This document shows positions 26,844-34,989 of a stretch of DNA of 64,000 nt, piece by piece (position 1 is the stretch's first letter; each line of letters starts with the position of its first letter). A program made the position numbers and the translations under genes. The stretch comes from Treponema sp. (GTDB taxonomy: Bacteria; Spirochaetota; Spirochaetia; Treponematales; Treponemataceae): contig JAKSTJ010000002.1 of the NCBI GenBank assembly GCA_024402635.1, positions 28,415 through 92,414 on the forward strand. The letters run 5' to 3'. The notes under the pieces were generated by a model that worked only from the letters and a program-made list of their open reading frames with translations, did not search any database and had not been told where the DNA came from.

Positions 26844-28004
26844 ATGATAACTTCAACAAGAATGAATAACCTTCACCCATATGTTCCGGGTGAACAGCCA
26901 AAAGACAGAGTTTATATTAAACTTAATGCAAATGAAAATCCTTATGCGCCAGCTCCATCAGTTCAGAAAGCGGTAACTGATTTTGTTCAGAGTCATCCAG
27001 AAAAAATGGGTCTTTATCCTGATCCTGATTCAAACGAACTTCATGCCGCAATTGCAGATATGCTGAATAAAACAGGTGGTGTTCTTTGTCGTGCAAAAGT
27101 TGATGGTGATAAAGTTACTCCTTCTGAACAGGATAAAATTCCTTTTACCGTAACTCCTGAAATGATTTACAGCGGTAATGGATCTGATGAAGTTTTATCT
27201 TTTGTTTTCTATGCGTTTTTTGATTCTTCAACAAAATTTGTAATGCCAGAATTTACATATAGTTTTTATCCGGTTTATGCAGGTTTTTATAATATTCCAA
27301 TGGATAATGTACCATTAAATTCAGACTGGTCATTAGATAAAGATGAAATGTTAAAAAGAGCAGCTGCTAATCGTGGTGGAATTATTTTTGCAAATCCAAA
27401 TGCTCCAACTGGCATTGGTTTAAAACGTGAAGAAGTTCGTCAAATGCTTTTAAAGGCAAGTAAAGATGAAATTTTTATTGTTGATGAAGCTTATGTTGAT
27501 TTTGGCGGAGAATCTTGTATTCCATTATTAAATGAATTTAAAAATCTTGTGATTGTTCGAACTTTCTCAAAAAGTTTGTGTGGTGCAGGAATGCGTCTTG
27601 GATATATAGTTGCAAATCCAGAACTTGTAAATATTGTTACAACTGTTAAAAATAGTGTAAATCATTTCCCAATTGATGCAATTGCTCAGGTTGCCGGTAA
27701 TGCTGCCTGTAAGAATCCTGCATATTATGTTGAAACTTCAAAAAAAGTTGCAGAAGAACGGGATAAATTTTACATCTTCTTAAAAGAAAAAGGTTTTTAT
27801 GTAATTGAAAGTCAGACTAATTTCCTTTTTGCAAGAAAAGATGGAATTTCTGGTGACGAATTATACAGAAAAATAAAAGCTGAAGGTTTATTAATCCGAC
27901 ATTTTTCAACATCAGGAATTGAAGATTTTGTGCGAATTACAATTGGTACAAAAGAACAGATGAATGAATTAAGAAAAGCTTTTGAAAAAGTTTTAGCCGA
28001 ATAA
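26844..28004 (+). CDS. hisC: Histidinol-phosphate aminotransferase
   Basis: A 386-residue fold-type I PLP enzyme with ARLNANENPYAP-like N-terminus (KLNANENPYAP), GNGSDEVLSFVFYAFF, NPNAPTGIGL, VDEAYVDFGG and the PLP lysine in TFSKSLCGAGMRLGY. It converts imidazole-acetol phosphate to histidinol phosphate in histidine synthesis. It is about 30 residues longer than usual because of an insertion around RAKVDGDKVTPSEQDKIPFTV (about residues 85-110). No other his gene is nearby, so it may also act on aromatic amino acids, as some HisC homologues do. Its promoter predicts a leaderless mRNA. Confidence 0.9.
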   Translation: MITSTRMNNLHPYVPGEQPKDRVYIKLNANENPYAPAPSVQKAVTDFVQSHPEKMGLYPDPDSNELHAAIADMLNKTGGVLCRAKVDGDKVTPSEQDKIPFTVTPEMIYSGNGSDEVLSFVFYAFFDSSTKFVMPEFTYSFYPVYAGFYNIPMDNVPLNSDWSLDKDEMLKRAAANRGGIIFANPNAPTGIGLKREEVRQMLLKASKDEIFIVDEAYVDFGGESCIPLLNEFKNLVIVRTFSKSLCGAGMRLGYIVANPELVNIVTTVKNSVNHFPIDAIAQVAGNAACKNPAYYVETSKKVAEERDKFYIFLKEKGFYVIESQTNFLFARKDGISGDELYRKIKAEGLLIRHFSTSGIEDFVRITIGTKEQMNELRKAFEKVLAE

Positions 28005-28062
28005 ATTAGAGAAGAGTAGAATAAAACAGGTGGAAAATACAGTTTTTTATGGGAGAAAATAA

Positions 28063-28752
28063 ATGAAATTATTAGTAATAAGTGATTTACACGCAGCAAA
28101 TCAGATTTTAGATAAAATGGATGAACAGTTTTCAAAAGCTGATGGAGTCCTTTTTGCCGGTGATTTTGCAGAATGTTTTAAGCCTGAAACAGGAAAAGCT
28201 GCATTAGATAAATTATGTTTAAAACACGATACAATTTTTGCAGTTTTAGGAAATTGTGATAATGAAGATTTTATGGAAGAACTGGAAGCTCGTGACATCT
28301 GTGTTGAAAATACTCTGGTTTTTCATGAAGGACTTGCTGTTGCAGGTGCTGGTGGCGGAACAATTTTTACAGGTAAAACAGAATTTGAACGAACTGAAGA
28401 AGATATTCTTTCTGATTTTAATATTATAAATACTTCGGTTGAACAGACTGGAGATAAGTCTTTATGGCAAAATCTGGTTTTAATCAGTCATAATCCTCCT
28501 AAAGATACAAAATGTGATGCTGTTAATGCGGAACTTCATGCAGGAAGTCAGATGTTCACAGATTTTATTAAAGAAAATCAGCCATTAGCAGTAATTTGCG
28601 GACATATTCACGAAGGTTGTGGAATTGATAAAATTGGAAATACAACTGTAATCAATCCAGGTAGTCTTGCAGAAGGAAAATATGCATGGCTTAATCTTTC
28701 AAAAGAAAATGACAGCTGGGAAATTGATTCTACAGAACTTTGTAACTTGTAG
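28063..28752 (+). CDS. Calcineurin-like metallophosphoesterase (YfcE-like)
   Basis: A 229-residue protein with the metallophosphoesterase signature in order: LLVISDLHAAN (DxH), LFAGDFAE (GD), AVLGNCDNED (GNCD), LISHNPP (H) and VICGHIHEGCGIDKIGNTTVINPGS (GHxH). These residues bind two metal ions. Substrate unknown: small phosphodiesters or phosphomonoesters. GGGAG is the ribosome binding site. It follows hisC by 58 bp and precedes a SUMF1-fold gene by 33 bp, so a common transcript is possible but without functional logic. Confidence 0.9.
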   Translation: MKLLVISDLHAANQILDKMDEQFSKADGVLFAGDFAECFKPETGKAALDKLCLKHDTIFAVLGNCDNEDFMEELEARDICVENTLVFHEGLAVAGAGGGTIFTGKTEFERTEEDILSDFNIINTSVEQTGDKSLWQNLVLISHNPPKDTKCDAVNAELHAGSQMFTDFIKENQPLAVICGHIHEGCGIDKIGNTTVINPGSLAEGKYAWLNLSKENDSWEIDSTELCNL

Positions 28753-28785
28753 ATTGTAATTTCCTTTATAAAGAGAGGTGATTTT

Positions 28786-29715
28786 ATGAAAATAGTTCAG
28801 AAATTTTTAATTACATCATTAATTTGTGTTTCAATGCCTCTCTTTGCACAGGAATCTTTTAATAATATTAGTCTTGTAACATTTAAAACAAAACTTTCGT
28901 ACACAATTGGCGAAGATTGCCAATCTTTTACTGCAAAGCGTGATTTAAAACCTTTTTCTATAAATAAATACGAAACTTCTTACGATTTATGGTATCAGAT
29001 AAGAACAAAAGCTGAAGAAATGGGATATTATTTTGCTCATCCAGGGCAGGCTGGTTCTCGAGGAAGAAGAGCTGCTGCTCCTACAGATGAAAATCGATAT
29101 CAGCCGGTAACAATGATTTCCTGGTATGATGCTATTGTTTGGTGTAATGCTTTAAGCGAAATAAAAGGAAGAGTTCCTTGTTATACATATAATGGTGAAG
29201 TTATTCGTGATTCATCAGATACAGCTGCCTGTGATTTATGTGTATGTAACTGGGAATCAAATGGTTTTAGACTTCCTTCTGAAAGTGAATGGGAATATGC
29301 TGCCCGAAGAACAAAAAAAGGTTTTCAGCCAGGAGATATGGTTAGCGGTCAAAAAACTCACAGTGAAGAAGAAGCTTTACTCTATGCCTGGACTACAGAT
29401 AATACAAACTCTACAAGAATAATTGGTACAGCAGGTTCTCCAATTCTTCCAGATGAAACTGCTCCTGTTACAGGTAATGCTAACGGTGCTGGAATTTATG
29501 ATATGACTGGAAATGTTATGGAGTATTGCTGGGACTGGTTTGCAGAGTATTCTGATAATGAAACTTACGGACCTGAAATTGGATATCATCGAATAAGTCG
29601 TGGTGGCAGCTGGTCAAAGTATACATTGTTTAATTATACCGGCGACCGTTACTACTACGACCCAAACGAATATTATAACTATATGGGCTTTAGAATTGCC
29701 TGTACCTCTCAATAG
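28786..29715 (+). CDS. Secreted SUMF1-fold protein (formylglycine-generating enzyme family, probably non-catalytic)
   Basis: A 309-residue protein with a cleavable signal peptide (FLITSLICVSMPLFA, cleavage before QES) and a SUMF1 fold: FSINKYETSYDLWYQIRTKAEEMGY, QPVTMISWYDAIVWCNALSE, GFRLPSESEWEYAARR, GIYDMTGNVMEYCWDWF and a final YNYMGFRIACTSQ. As in the paralogue at 12.3 kb, the segment after RGGSW lacks the paired active-site cysteines, so it is more likely a binding or structural protein. AGAGAGG is the ribosome binding site. It ends directly against the stop codon of the convergent corA gene. Confidence 0.87.
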   Translation: MKIVQKFLITSLICVSMPLFAQESFNNISLVTFKTKLSYTIGEDCQSFTAKRDLKPFSINKYETSYDLWYQIRTKAEEMGYYFAHPGQAGSRGRRAAAPTDENRYQPVTMISWYDAIVWCNALSEIKGRVPCYTYNGEVIRDSSDTAACDLCVCNWESNGFRLPSESEWEYAARRTKKGFQPGDMVSGQKTHSEEEALLYAWTTDNTNSTRIIGTAGSPILPDETAPVTGNANGAGIYDMTGNVMEYCWDWFAEYSDNETYGPEIGYHRISRGGSWSKYTLFNYTGDRYYYDPNEYYNYMGFRIACTSQ

Positions 29716-30768
29716 CTATTTAGAAAGTCTTCTTTCCTGCCTTCTGATTTTTTTAGTTTCACTGCGGATTGTTCTCTTTTGTTTTCTGGTCATAGTACGA
29801 CCCTTTTTGAGAGCTTTAACTTTCTTTCCATCACCCCAGTTTAACAGCCAGGTACAAATGAATACAGAAACAATACAAATTCCTGTAGCAATAATAACTG
29901 GAATATAACCAGGTAATGTTTCAAATGGAAGCTTAAAGTTCATACCAAAGAAACTTGTTACAAAAGTTGGAGCCATCATTACAAGGTTTATGATTGCCAG
30001 TTTTTTCATAACAACGTTCAGGTTGTTTGAGATTACAGAAGAATAAGCGTCCATTACACCAAAAAGAATGTTTGAATAAGTGTCGGCCATTTCAATTGCT
30101 TGGCGGTTGTCAATTTTTACACCTTCTACAAAATCAATATCTTCTTCGTCAAATTTAATAAGACGGGTTGTTCTCATTTTTTCAAGCAAAAGTGAATTTG
30201 ATTTAAGAGAAGTTGTAAAATAAACCAGAGATTTTTCAAGACCAAGCAACTGCATGATTTCCTGGTTCTCAATTTCCATATTCATTTCATTTTGAATACT
30301 GGTTGCCCGTCTGTTGATTTCCTTAAGATAACGAAGGAAATTCAAGTTTGCACGATTTAAAATCTGAACAATGAAGGAAGGAAAGTCTGTAAGGCGAACA
30401 TTTTTAATACGGTTTGCACCAAAGTCTTTTAAAACTTCACTGTCTGTCCAGCAGATAGTTATAATTGTTTTACCTTTAATGATAATACCAACTGGTACTG
30501 TAGAATATTGAACTTCTGCATTTGGATCATAAACTGGAACTCGGACAATAGTTAAAATATATCCTTCGCCATCTTCCAGTCGGGAAAGTTCATCTGGGTC
30601 AAGAACATCGAGAATATGGTCTGGATCAATATCGTAAAAACTTTGAAGTTCAGTTGTTTCGTCGCGAGTAACATTTCTTGCATCTATCCATAAAGGTAAT
30701 GCTTCATCAATATCGTCATGTTTTGTTTTTGAGAAATTTCCATCAATCTGCTGCCAGTATGTAATCAT
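29716..30768 (-). CDS. corA: CorA-type magnesium/divalent cation channel
   Basis: A 350-residue CorA: large N-terminal cytoplasmic domain, a long helix (about residues 150-250), TM1 ending in the signature SFFGMNFKLP (GMN filter) and TM2 (IPVIIATGICIVSVFICTWLLNW). It forms a pentameric Mg2+ channel in the inner membrane. After TM2 there is an unusually long, very basic tail of about 38 residues (KKVKALKKGRTMTRKQKRTI and on to RRLSK), where most CorA proteins end within a few residues. GGAG precedes the ATG. A dedicated promoter and a roughly 170-nt leader with an upstream ORF (30846-30917) lie before it. Confidence 0.93.
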   Translation of the reverse strand: MITYWQQIDGNFSKTKHDDIDEALPLWIDARNVTRDETTELQSFYDIDPDHILDVLDPDELSRLEDGEGYILTIVRVPVYDPNAEVQYSTVPVGIIIKGKTIITICWTDSEVLKDFGANRIKNVRLTDFPSFIVQILNRANLNFLRYLKEINRRATSIQNEMNMEIENQEIMQLLGLEKSLVYFTTSLKSNSLLLEKMRTTRLIKFDEEDIDFVEGVKIDNRQAIEMADTYSNILFGVMDAYSSVISNNLNVVMKKLAIINLVMMAPTFVTSFFGMNFKLPFETLPGYIPVIIATGICIVSVFICTWLLNWGDGKKVKALKKGRTMTRKQKRTIRSETKKIRRQERRLSK

Positions 30769-30845
30769 TTTATTTGCTCCATAATAATTTTTTTGAGCCT
30801 TCTGTAAAATGAAACTGAAATAAAGGGGAAATATATAGAATCAGA

Positions 30846-30917
30846 TTAAAAAGTATACAGGAGGCTATTATTTGAAATTAAGCTGTATATGGGATACCCG
30901 GAACTACCGCTGTCCAT
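30846..30917 (-). CDS. 23-codon upstream ORF in the corA leader
   Basis: On the minus strand an AAAGGAGG ribosome binding site is followed six bases later by ATG and 23 codons (MDSGSSGYPIYSL at the start, NSLLYTF at the end), stopping 77 bases before corA. It contains consecutive codons unusual for this AT-rich genome (GGG TAT CCC ATA). Translation of its last codons would disrupt the stem formed with its own ribosome binding site. In Salmonella a leader ORF (corL) controls corA; this could be an independent analogue or a small membrane-active protein. No homology is claimed. Confidence 0.5.
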   Translation of the reverse strand: MDSGSSGYPIYSLISNNSLLYTF

Positions 30918-30929
30918 GAGACGCCTCCT
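30854..30929 (-). promoter_or_regulatory. Candidate switching structure in the corA 5' leader
   Basis: AGGAGGC (30923-30929 strand-reversed) can pair with GCCTCCT (30859-30865), closing a domain that contains ATGG/CCAT and CGG/CCG stems. A second stem, TATACAG/CTGTATA (30883-30889 with 30854-30860), overlaps and encloses one arm of the first, so both cannot form together. The first stem hides the ribosome binding site of the upstream ORF. I do not recognise a known Mg2+ riboswitch (M-box, mgtA type) here. Confidence 0.45.
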
Positions 30930-30945
30930 TTAAAAAGATACATTC

Positions 30946-30974
30946 ATTTTATTAGAAGTCTAAATAAAAAACAA
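30946..30974 (-). promoter_or_regulatory. Promoter of the corA leader
   Basis: Minus-strand reading: TTGTTT (-35), 17-bp spacer, TAAAAT (-10). Transcription would start near 30939, about 22 bases before the upstream ORF and 170 bases before corA. Confidence 0.55.
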
Positions 30975-30979
30975 GGTTT

Positions 30980-31108
30980 AAAATAAACAGCTAAGATATC
31001 GCTGTTTATTTTAACTTGAGTTTTTAGAAAAACTCTGCTTATTGAACATGTTCGCTTTCGCGAACGAATTGTAAATCCTCAGTTGTTGAAACAACTTGCG
31101 GTTTACAA
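30980..31108 (-). terminator. Array of four hairpins downstream of the ABC-F gene
   Basis: Four inverted repeats in 129 bp: 31069-31108 (AGTTGTT/AACAACT core inside TTGTAAA/TTTACAA), 31050-31065 (GTTCGC/GCGAAC), 31018-31035 (GAGTTTTT/AAAAACTC) and 30980-31012 (AAAATAAACAGC/GCTGTTTATTTT, perfect). On the minus strand they follow the ABC-F gene; the last ends in a T-rich arm and is the best terminator candidate. It also shields the corA promoter from read-through. Confidence 0.6.
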
Positions 31109-31120
31109 TTTTAAGGAATT

Positions 31121-33040
31121 TTATGCTCTTTCAGATAATTCTTCCCAGCGTGCATATTTAACTTCAAGAAGATCTGCAATTTCTTTGTATCGGTTTGCAG
31201 CTTTTTGTTGAATTGCAAAATCTGAAGAACCTAAATCAGCTTCCAGTTTTTTTTGTTCAGATTCTAATTCTGGTATTTCTAAATCCAGCTGTTCAAATTC
31301 TTTCTGTTCTTTATAGCTAAGTTTTTGTTTCTTTTCAGATTGATTTGAACTGTTTTCAGAAGCTGCCGGTTTATTTAAAGACGCCGCAGATTCTTCTTTT
31401 TTAATTTTTTTATCTTCTTTTTCTTCTTCAGTTTTTAGTTCAATATATTCACTGCATTTTCCTACAAATCCGGAAATGGAACCATCATCTTCAAGAATAA
31501 ACATTGTATCAGCACATTTATCCATAAAATAACGGTCGTGACTTACTAAAAGTAAACAACCCTGATATTGCATTAAAAACTGTTCAAGAATGTTCATTGT
31601 AAAAATATCAAAGTCATTAGTAGGTTCATCTAAAATAAGGAAATTAGGATTTTGTAAAAGGAGTCTTACTAAATAAAGACGTTTTCTTTCACCACCGCTA
31701 AGACTTGAAACTGGAGAATATTGAATTTTTCCTTCAAATCCAAATTCTTCAAGAAATTTTTCTGGACGAATAATTGTTCCGTCTTTTCTTTCAATCTGTT
31801 CTGCAGTTTCCTTAATATATTCCAGTACTGTAAGATTAAGATTTTCAAAAACAGGATTTTGAGTGTAATATCCAAAACTTGTATTTATTCCTAAATCAAT
31901 ATTTCCTGTATCAGGTTCAAGATTTCCAGTAATAATATTCAGAAGAGTGGATTTTCCAGAGCCATTATTTCCGAAAATACCGATTTTTTCTCCTTTGGTG
32001 AATTTATATGAAAAACTTTTAATAACAGGTGTAAAGTTTTCCTTATTATCTCCAAATCCTTTTGGATAATTTTTAGAAATATTGTGAAGTTCCAGAACTT
32101 TTCCACCAAGACGACGGCCTTTTACTTCAAAAGTAAATCCTTTATCAGCAGCAAATTTTTCTCTGTTAATCAGCTGTTCATCTCTTTGAATACGGGCCTT
32201 TGCTTTTGTTCCTCTGGCACATGGTCCTCGTAAAAGCCAGTCTCTTTCAAAACGTAGAACTGATTCAATTCTTCGTTCTGTATTTGCTTCGATTTCTGCT
32301 TCTTTTTCTTTCTTTTCCAGATATTGAGAATAATTGCCTTCGTACATTTTAATTTTATTTCGGGCAAGTTCATAAATATTTGTACAAACTCCGTCTAAAA
32401 AGTATCGGTCATGGGTTACCATTAAAACCGAACGTTTTGTATCATGAAGATATTTCTGGAGCCAGGTAATTGTATTTATATCAAGATGGTTTGTTGGTTC
32501 ATCCAGAAGAAGAATTTTTGTATCTTCAACTAAAACCTGTGCAAGTGCAACTTTTTTTATCATTCCACCTGAAAGTTCTTTCATTTTTCTATTTAAATCG
32601 ATTATTCCAAGAGTTGAAAGAATTGAAGAAATCTGGGATTCGTAATTCCATAAATTCCCATCTTCCATTTTTTTATTAAGTTCTTCAAATTTAACCTGGA
32701 ATTTTGGAGCAGAACCAAGATTTTCACAAACTTCCATATACTGACGAATAATCTGGAGTTTTGGCGAATTGCTTTTGAAAATGTGTTCACGAATTGTGTC
32801 TTCAGGATTAAAAACAGGATTCTGAGATAAAAAAGAAAGTCCTGCATCCTTATTCATAATGATTGTACCGGTGTCTGGCTGAAAAATTCCTGCAATTGTA
32901 CTTAAAAGAGTTGATTTTCCAGTTCCATTTCTACCGATGAGAGCTGCTTTTTCTCCTTCCTGAAGTCCAAAGGTTACTTCTGTAAATAATGGTTTTTCTC
33001 GTCCAATTTTTGATACGTTATTTATTGAAAGCAAATTCAT
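31121..33040 (-). CDS. ABC-F family ATPase, Uup-like
   Basis: A 639-residue soluble protein with two ABC ATPase domains: first with GRNGTGKST, LSGGMIKKVALAQ and LLLDEPTNHLD; second with GNNGSGKST, LSGGERKRLYLVRLL and LILDEPTNDFD. Between them is the P-site tRNA interaction linker. The C-terminal 110 residues are charged and coiled-coil (SYKEQKEFEQLDLEIPELES), as in Uup. ABC-F proteins act on the ribosome, not as transporters. No Shine-Dalgarno sequence precedes the ATG; TATACT (33047-33052) ends six bases upstream. Assignment to Uup rather than another ABC-F subgroup rests on the C-terminal domain. Confidence 0.9.
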   Translation of the reverse strand: MNLLSINNVSKIGREKPLFTEVTFGLQEGEKAALIGRNGTGKSTLLSTIAGIFQPDTGTIIMNKDAGLSFLSQNPVFNPEDTIREHIFKSNSPKLQIIRQYMEVCENLGSAPKFQVKFEELNKKMEDGNLWNYESQISSILSTLGIIDLNRKMKELSGGMIKKVALAQVLVEDTKILLLDEPTNHLDINTITWLQKYLHDTKRSVLMVTHDRYFLDGVCTNIYELARNKIKMYEGNYSQYLEKKEKEAEIEANTERRIESVLRFERDWLLRGPCARGTKAKARIQRDEQLINREKFAADKGFTFEVKGRRLGGKVLELHNISKNYPKGFGDNKENFTPVIKSFSYKFTKGEKIGIFGNNGSGKSTLLNIITGNLEPDTGNIDLGINTSFGYYTQNPVFENLNLTVLEYIKETAEQIERKDGTIIRPEKFLEEFGFEGKIQYSPVSSLSGGERKRLYLVRLLLQNPNFLILDEPTNDFDIFTMNILEQFLMQYQGCLLLVSHDRYFMDKCADTMFILEDDGSISGFVGKCSEYIELKTEEEKEDKKIKKEESAASLNKPAASENSSNQSEKKQKLSYKEQKEFEQLDLEIPELESEQKKLEADLGSSDFAIQQKAANRYKEIADLLEVKYARWEELSERA

Positions 33041-33046
33041 GATTTA

Positions 33047-33052
33047 AGTATA
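33047..33052 (-). promoter_or_regulatory. -10 box at leaderless distance before the ABC-F gene
   Basis: TATACT on the minus strand, six bases before the ATG. No convincing -35 box is visible at 16-18 bp, so the support is only partial. Confidence 0.35.
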
Positions 33053-33125
33053 AACTAAAGCGTAATTTTATAAAAGTGAGAAGAAATTTATAAAACTATA
33101 AGGATTTTTTCAAAAAATGGGACTC

Positions 33126-33153
33126 TTGAAATTTTATTACAATCGGTCATAAT
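33126..33153 (+). promoter_or_regulatory. Promoter of the nuclease gene, leaderless configuration
   Basis: TTGAAA (-35), 16-bp spacer, CATAAT (-10), seven bases, ATG. It is divergent from the ABC-F promoter. Confidence 0.65.
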
Positions 33154-33160
33154 TAGTGAC

Positions 33161-34459
33161 ATGGCTACTAAAAAAACAACAGGTACCGAAAAATCTGGTA
33201 CAACAAAAAAATCAGAAGTTAAGAAAACAGGAACTGCTTCAAAAAGCCGTTCTACTAAAAAAAGTTCAGATTCTATTTTAAAAGTATCTGCATCTAAAAA
33301 AACTGGTAATGTAAAGGTTGGTCTTGATGCAGAAAATATTATTAAAAATGTTGTAAATAGGAAATGGACTCGTGGCAAAAAAACAGGAGTACTTTCAATT
33401 GTAATCATTATTGTGGCACTTCTCTTGTTTGGAACATGGTTTGTCTACGGAAAGCCAACAATTGAAATTGGAGCAGAAGGATGGACAGTTGTTCAGACAG
33501 AAGAACCAATAATTGAACATATTGGAGAAATCTTTAGAGGTGAATATCCTCCTAAAACTGAATATGTAGAAAACAATAATGGGACAGGAGAAAAACAGTC
33601 TTCTGTAAAAAAATCTAACGGTCAGGTTATATCATCTACAGGTACAAAAGGTTCTTTCCCTGGTGATCTTGGAAATGCTGAAAATTCTCCATTGTACTTA
33701 GGAAATCCTACAGATGCAGTTTCTGATGTTTCTAAAAATACAAATTATTTAATGGTAAAACCTCAGTATACTTTGTCTTACAATACAGAAACTTTGTGCC
33801 CTAACTGGGTTGCATGGCATCTTGATAACAGTGATTTTGGTGGTGCTGATCGAAGTAATGATTTTAGACCAGACGAAGAGCTTCCTGCACAATGGTACGC
33901 TGTAAAAAAAGCTGATTATCAGTATAACGCATATGGTTATGATAGAGGTCACGTTTGTCCTTCTGCAGATAGAACTAAAACTCCAGAAGATAATTCTATG
34001 ACATTCCTTATGACAAATATGGTTCCACAGTCTCCTGACAATAATCGTGTTATCTGGATGCATTTTGAAGCTTATGAACGTGAACTGGTAAAGGATGGAA
34101 AAGAAGCTTATATTATTGCCGGTCCATATGGAACTGGAGGAACTGGTGCAAAAGGAACATTTGATTCTATTCCAATTAATTTAAAATCCGGCGAAACATT
34201 AAATATGAATGTACCTGCATATACATGGAAAGTTGTAATTGTTCTGGACGAAGGTTCTGATGATTTAAGCCGAATCAATAAAAATTCTACAGTAATCGCA
34301 ATTAATGTTCCAAATCAAATGGGAATGGGAAAAACTGGTGACTGGGAACAGTATATTACTACAATTGATGAAATTGAAGCTTTGACCGGTTACGATTTCT
34401 TTGAACTTCTCCCAGATGATATTGAAGATGCTCTTGAAGCTTCTGTATATCAAAAATAA
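33161..34459 (+). CDS. Membrane-anchored DNA/RNA non-specific endonuclease (DRGH family)
   Basis: A 432-residue protein. Residues 1-75 are a Lys/Ser/Thr-rich cytoplasmic tail (MATKKTTGTEKSGTTKKS onwards), then one membrane helix (GVLSIVIIIVALLLFGTWFVYG, about residues 78-99). A linker follows, then a beta-beta-alpha-Me nuclease domain with the catalytic YDRGHVCPSADRT and the metal-binding Asn in TNMVPQSPDNNRVIWMHFE. The topology puts the nuclease in the periplasm, where such enzymes degrade incoming nucleic acid for nutrition. No ribosome binding site; the promoter ends seven bases before the ATG. Confidence 0.9.
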   Translation: MATKKTTGTEKSGTTKKSEVKKTGTASKSRSTKKSSDSILKVSASKKTGNVKVGLDAENIIKNVVNRKWTRGKKTGVLSIVIIIVALLLFGTWFVYGKPTIEIGAEGWTVVQTEEPIIEHIGEIFRGEYPPKTEYVENNNGTGEKQSSVKKSNGQVISSTGTKGSFPGDLGNAENSPLYLGNPTDAVSDVSKNTNYLMVKPQYTLSYNTETLCPNWVAWHLDNSDFGGADRSNDFRPDEELPAQWYAVKKADYQYNAYGYDRGHVCPSADRTKTPEDNSMTFLMTNMVPQSPDNNRVIWMHFEAYERELVKDGKEAYIIAGPYGTGGTGAKGTFDSIPINLKSGETLNMNVPAYTWKVVIVLDEGSDDLSRINKNSTVIAINVPNQMGMGKTGDWEQYITTIDEIEALTGYDFFELLPDDIEDALEASVYQK

Positions 34460-34487
34460 TTTTTCTTAAAAACTAAAATCAATTTAT

Positions 34488-34535
34488 AAATAACTTACTG
34501 ATATCTGGAAAATTCTACATATTGGTAAGTTATTT
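34488..34535. terminator. 10-bp inverted repeat over the folA stop codon
   Basis: AAATAACTTA and TAAGTTATTT are perfect inverted copies separated by 28 bp, spanning the convergent ends of the nuclease gene and folA. It may act as a weak bidirectional terminator, but the tract after it is not a clean T-run. Confidence 0.35.
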
Positions 34536-34989
34536 TATTTTCTGTTCGAATTTCCAATTCAGTTTTTTTCCAGTCTTCAGATAATACCGGGAAGAAACTG
34601 TTGCCTTTAAAATCATAAAATATTTCTGTTCCATAAATCTTATTGGCAAAAGGCAGACATTGTTCATAAATCGACTGTCCACCGGCAATTAAAATTTCTG
34701 ATTGTTCTGAAGCCTGCTGAGTTTTTATAAATTCAACGGCTTGTTTTATGGAAGGTAAAAGCAAACATCCTTCTGGAACTGATTTAAGGGTTTTGGAAAT
34801 TACAAGAATTGTACAATAAGGAAGAGGTTTTCCGATTTCTTCGAAAGTTTTTCTTCCCATAATAACGATTTTCCCGCTGCATATTTTTTTAAAACGGTCT
34901 CTTTCGGAAGGAAGGTTCCATGGAATTTTTCCATTGTTACCAATAACGCGGCCATTTTTTGTGTATGCAGCAAGAAGAGAAATATTCAT
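34495..34989 (-). CDS. folA: Dihydrofolate reductase
   Basis: A 164-residue DHFR that reduces dihydrofolate with NADPH. Motifs: ISLLAAYTKNGRVIGNNGKIPWNLPSERDRFKK (substrate and cofactor loop, acidic residue at Glu29 position), VIMGRKTFEEIGKPLPYC and EILIAGGQSIYEQCLPFANKIYGTEI. The ATG directly abuts the stop of the upstream flgN gene, so it is probably translated by coupling in the fliS-flgN-folA unit. No thymidylate synthase gene is adjacent. Linking folate metabolism with flagellar chaperones is unusual. Confidence 0.92.
   Translation of the reverse strand: MNISLLAAYTKNGRVIGNNGKIPWNLPSERDRFKKICSGKIVIMGRKTFEEIGKPLPYCTILVISKTLKSVPEGCLLLPSIKQAVEFIKTQQASEQSEILIAGGQSIYEQCLPFANKIYGTEIFYDFKGNSFFPVLSEDWKKTELEIRTENKITYQYVEFSRYQ

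Noticed and set aside
30854..30929. Known M-box or other Mg2+ riboswitch before corA
   Set aside because: The element is only about 75 nt and lacks recognisable conserved M-box segments; the upstream ORF is a stronger reading.
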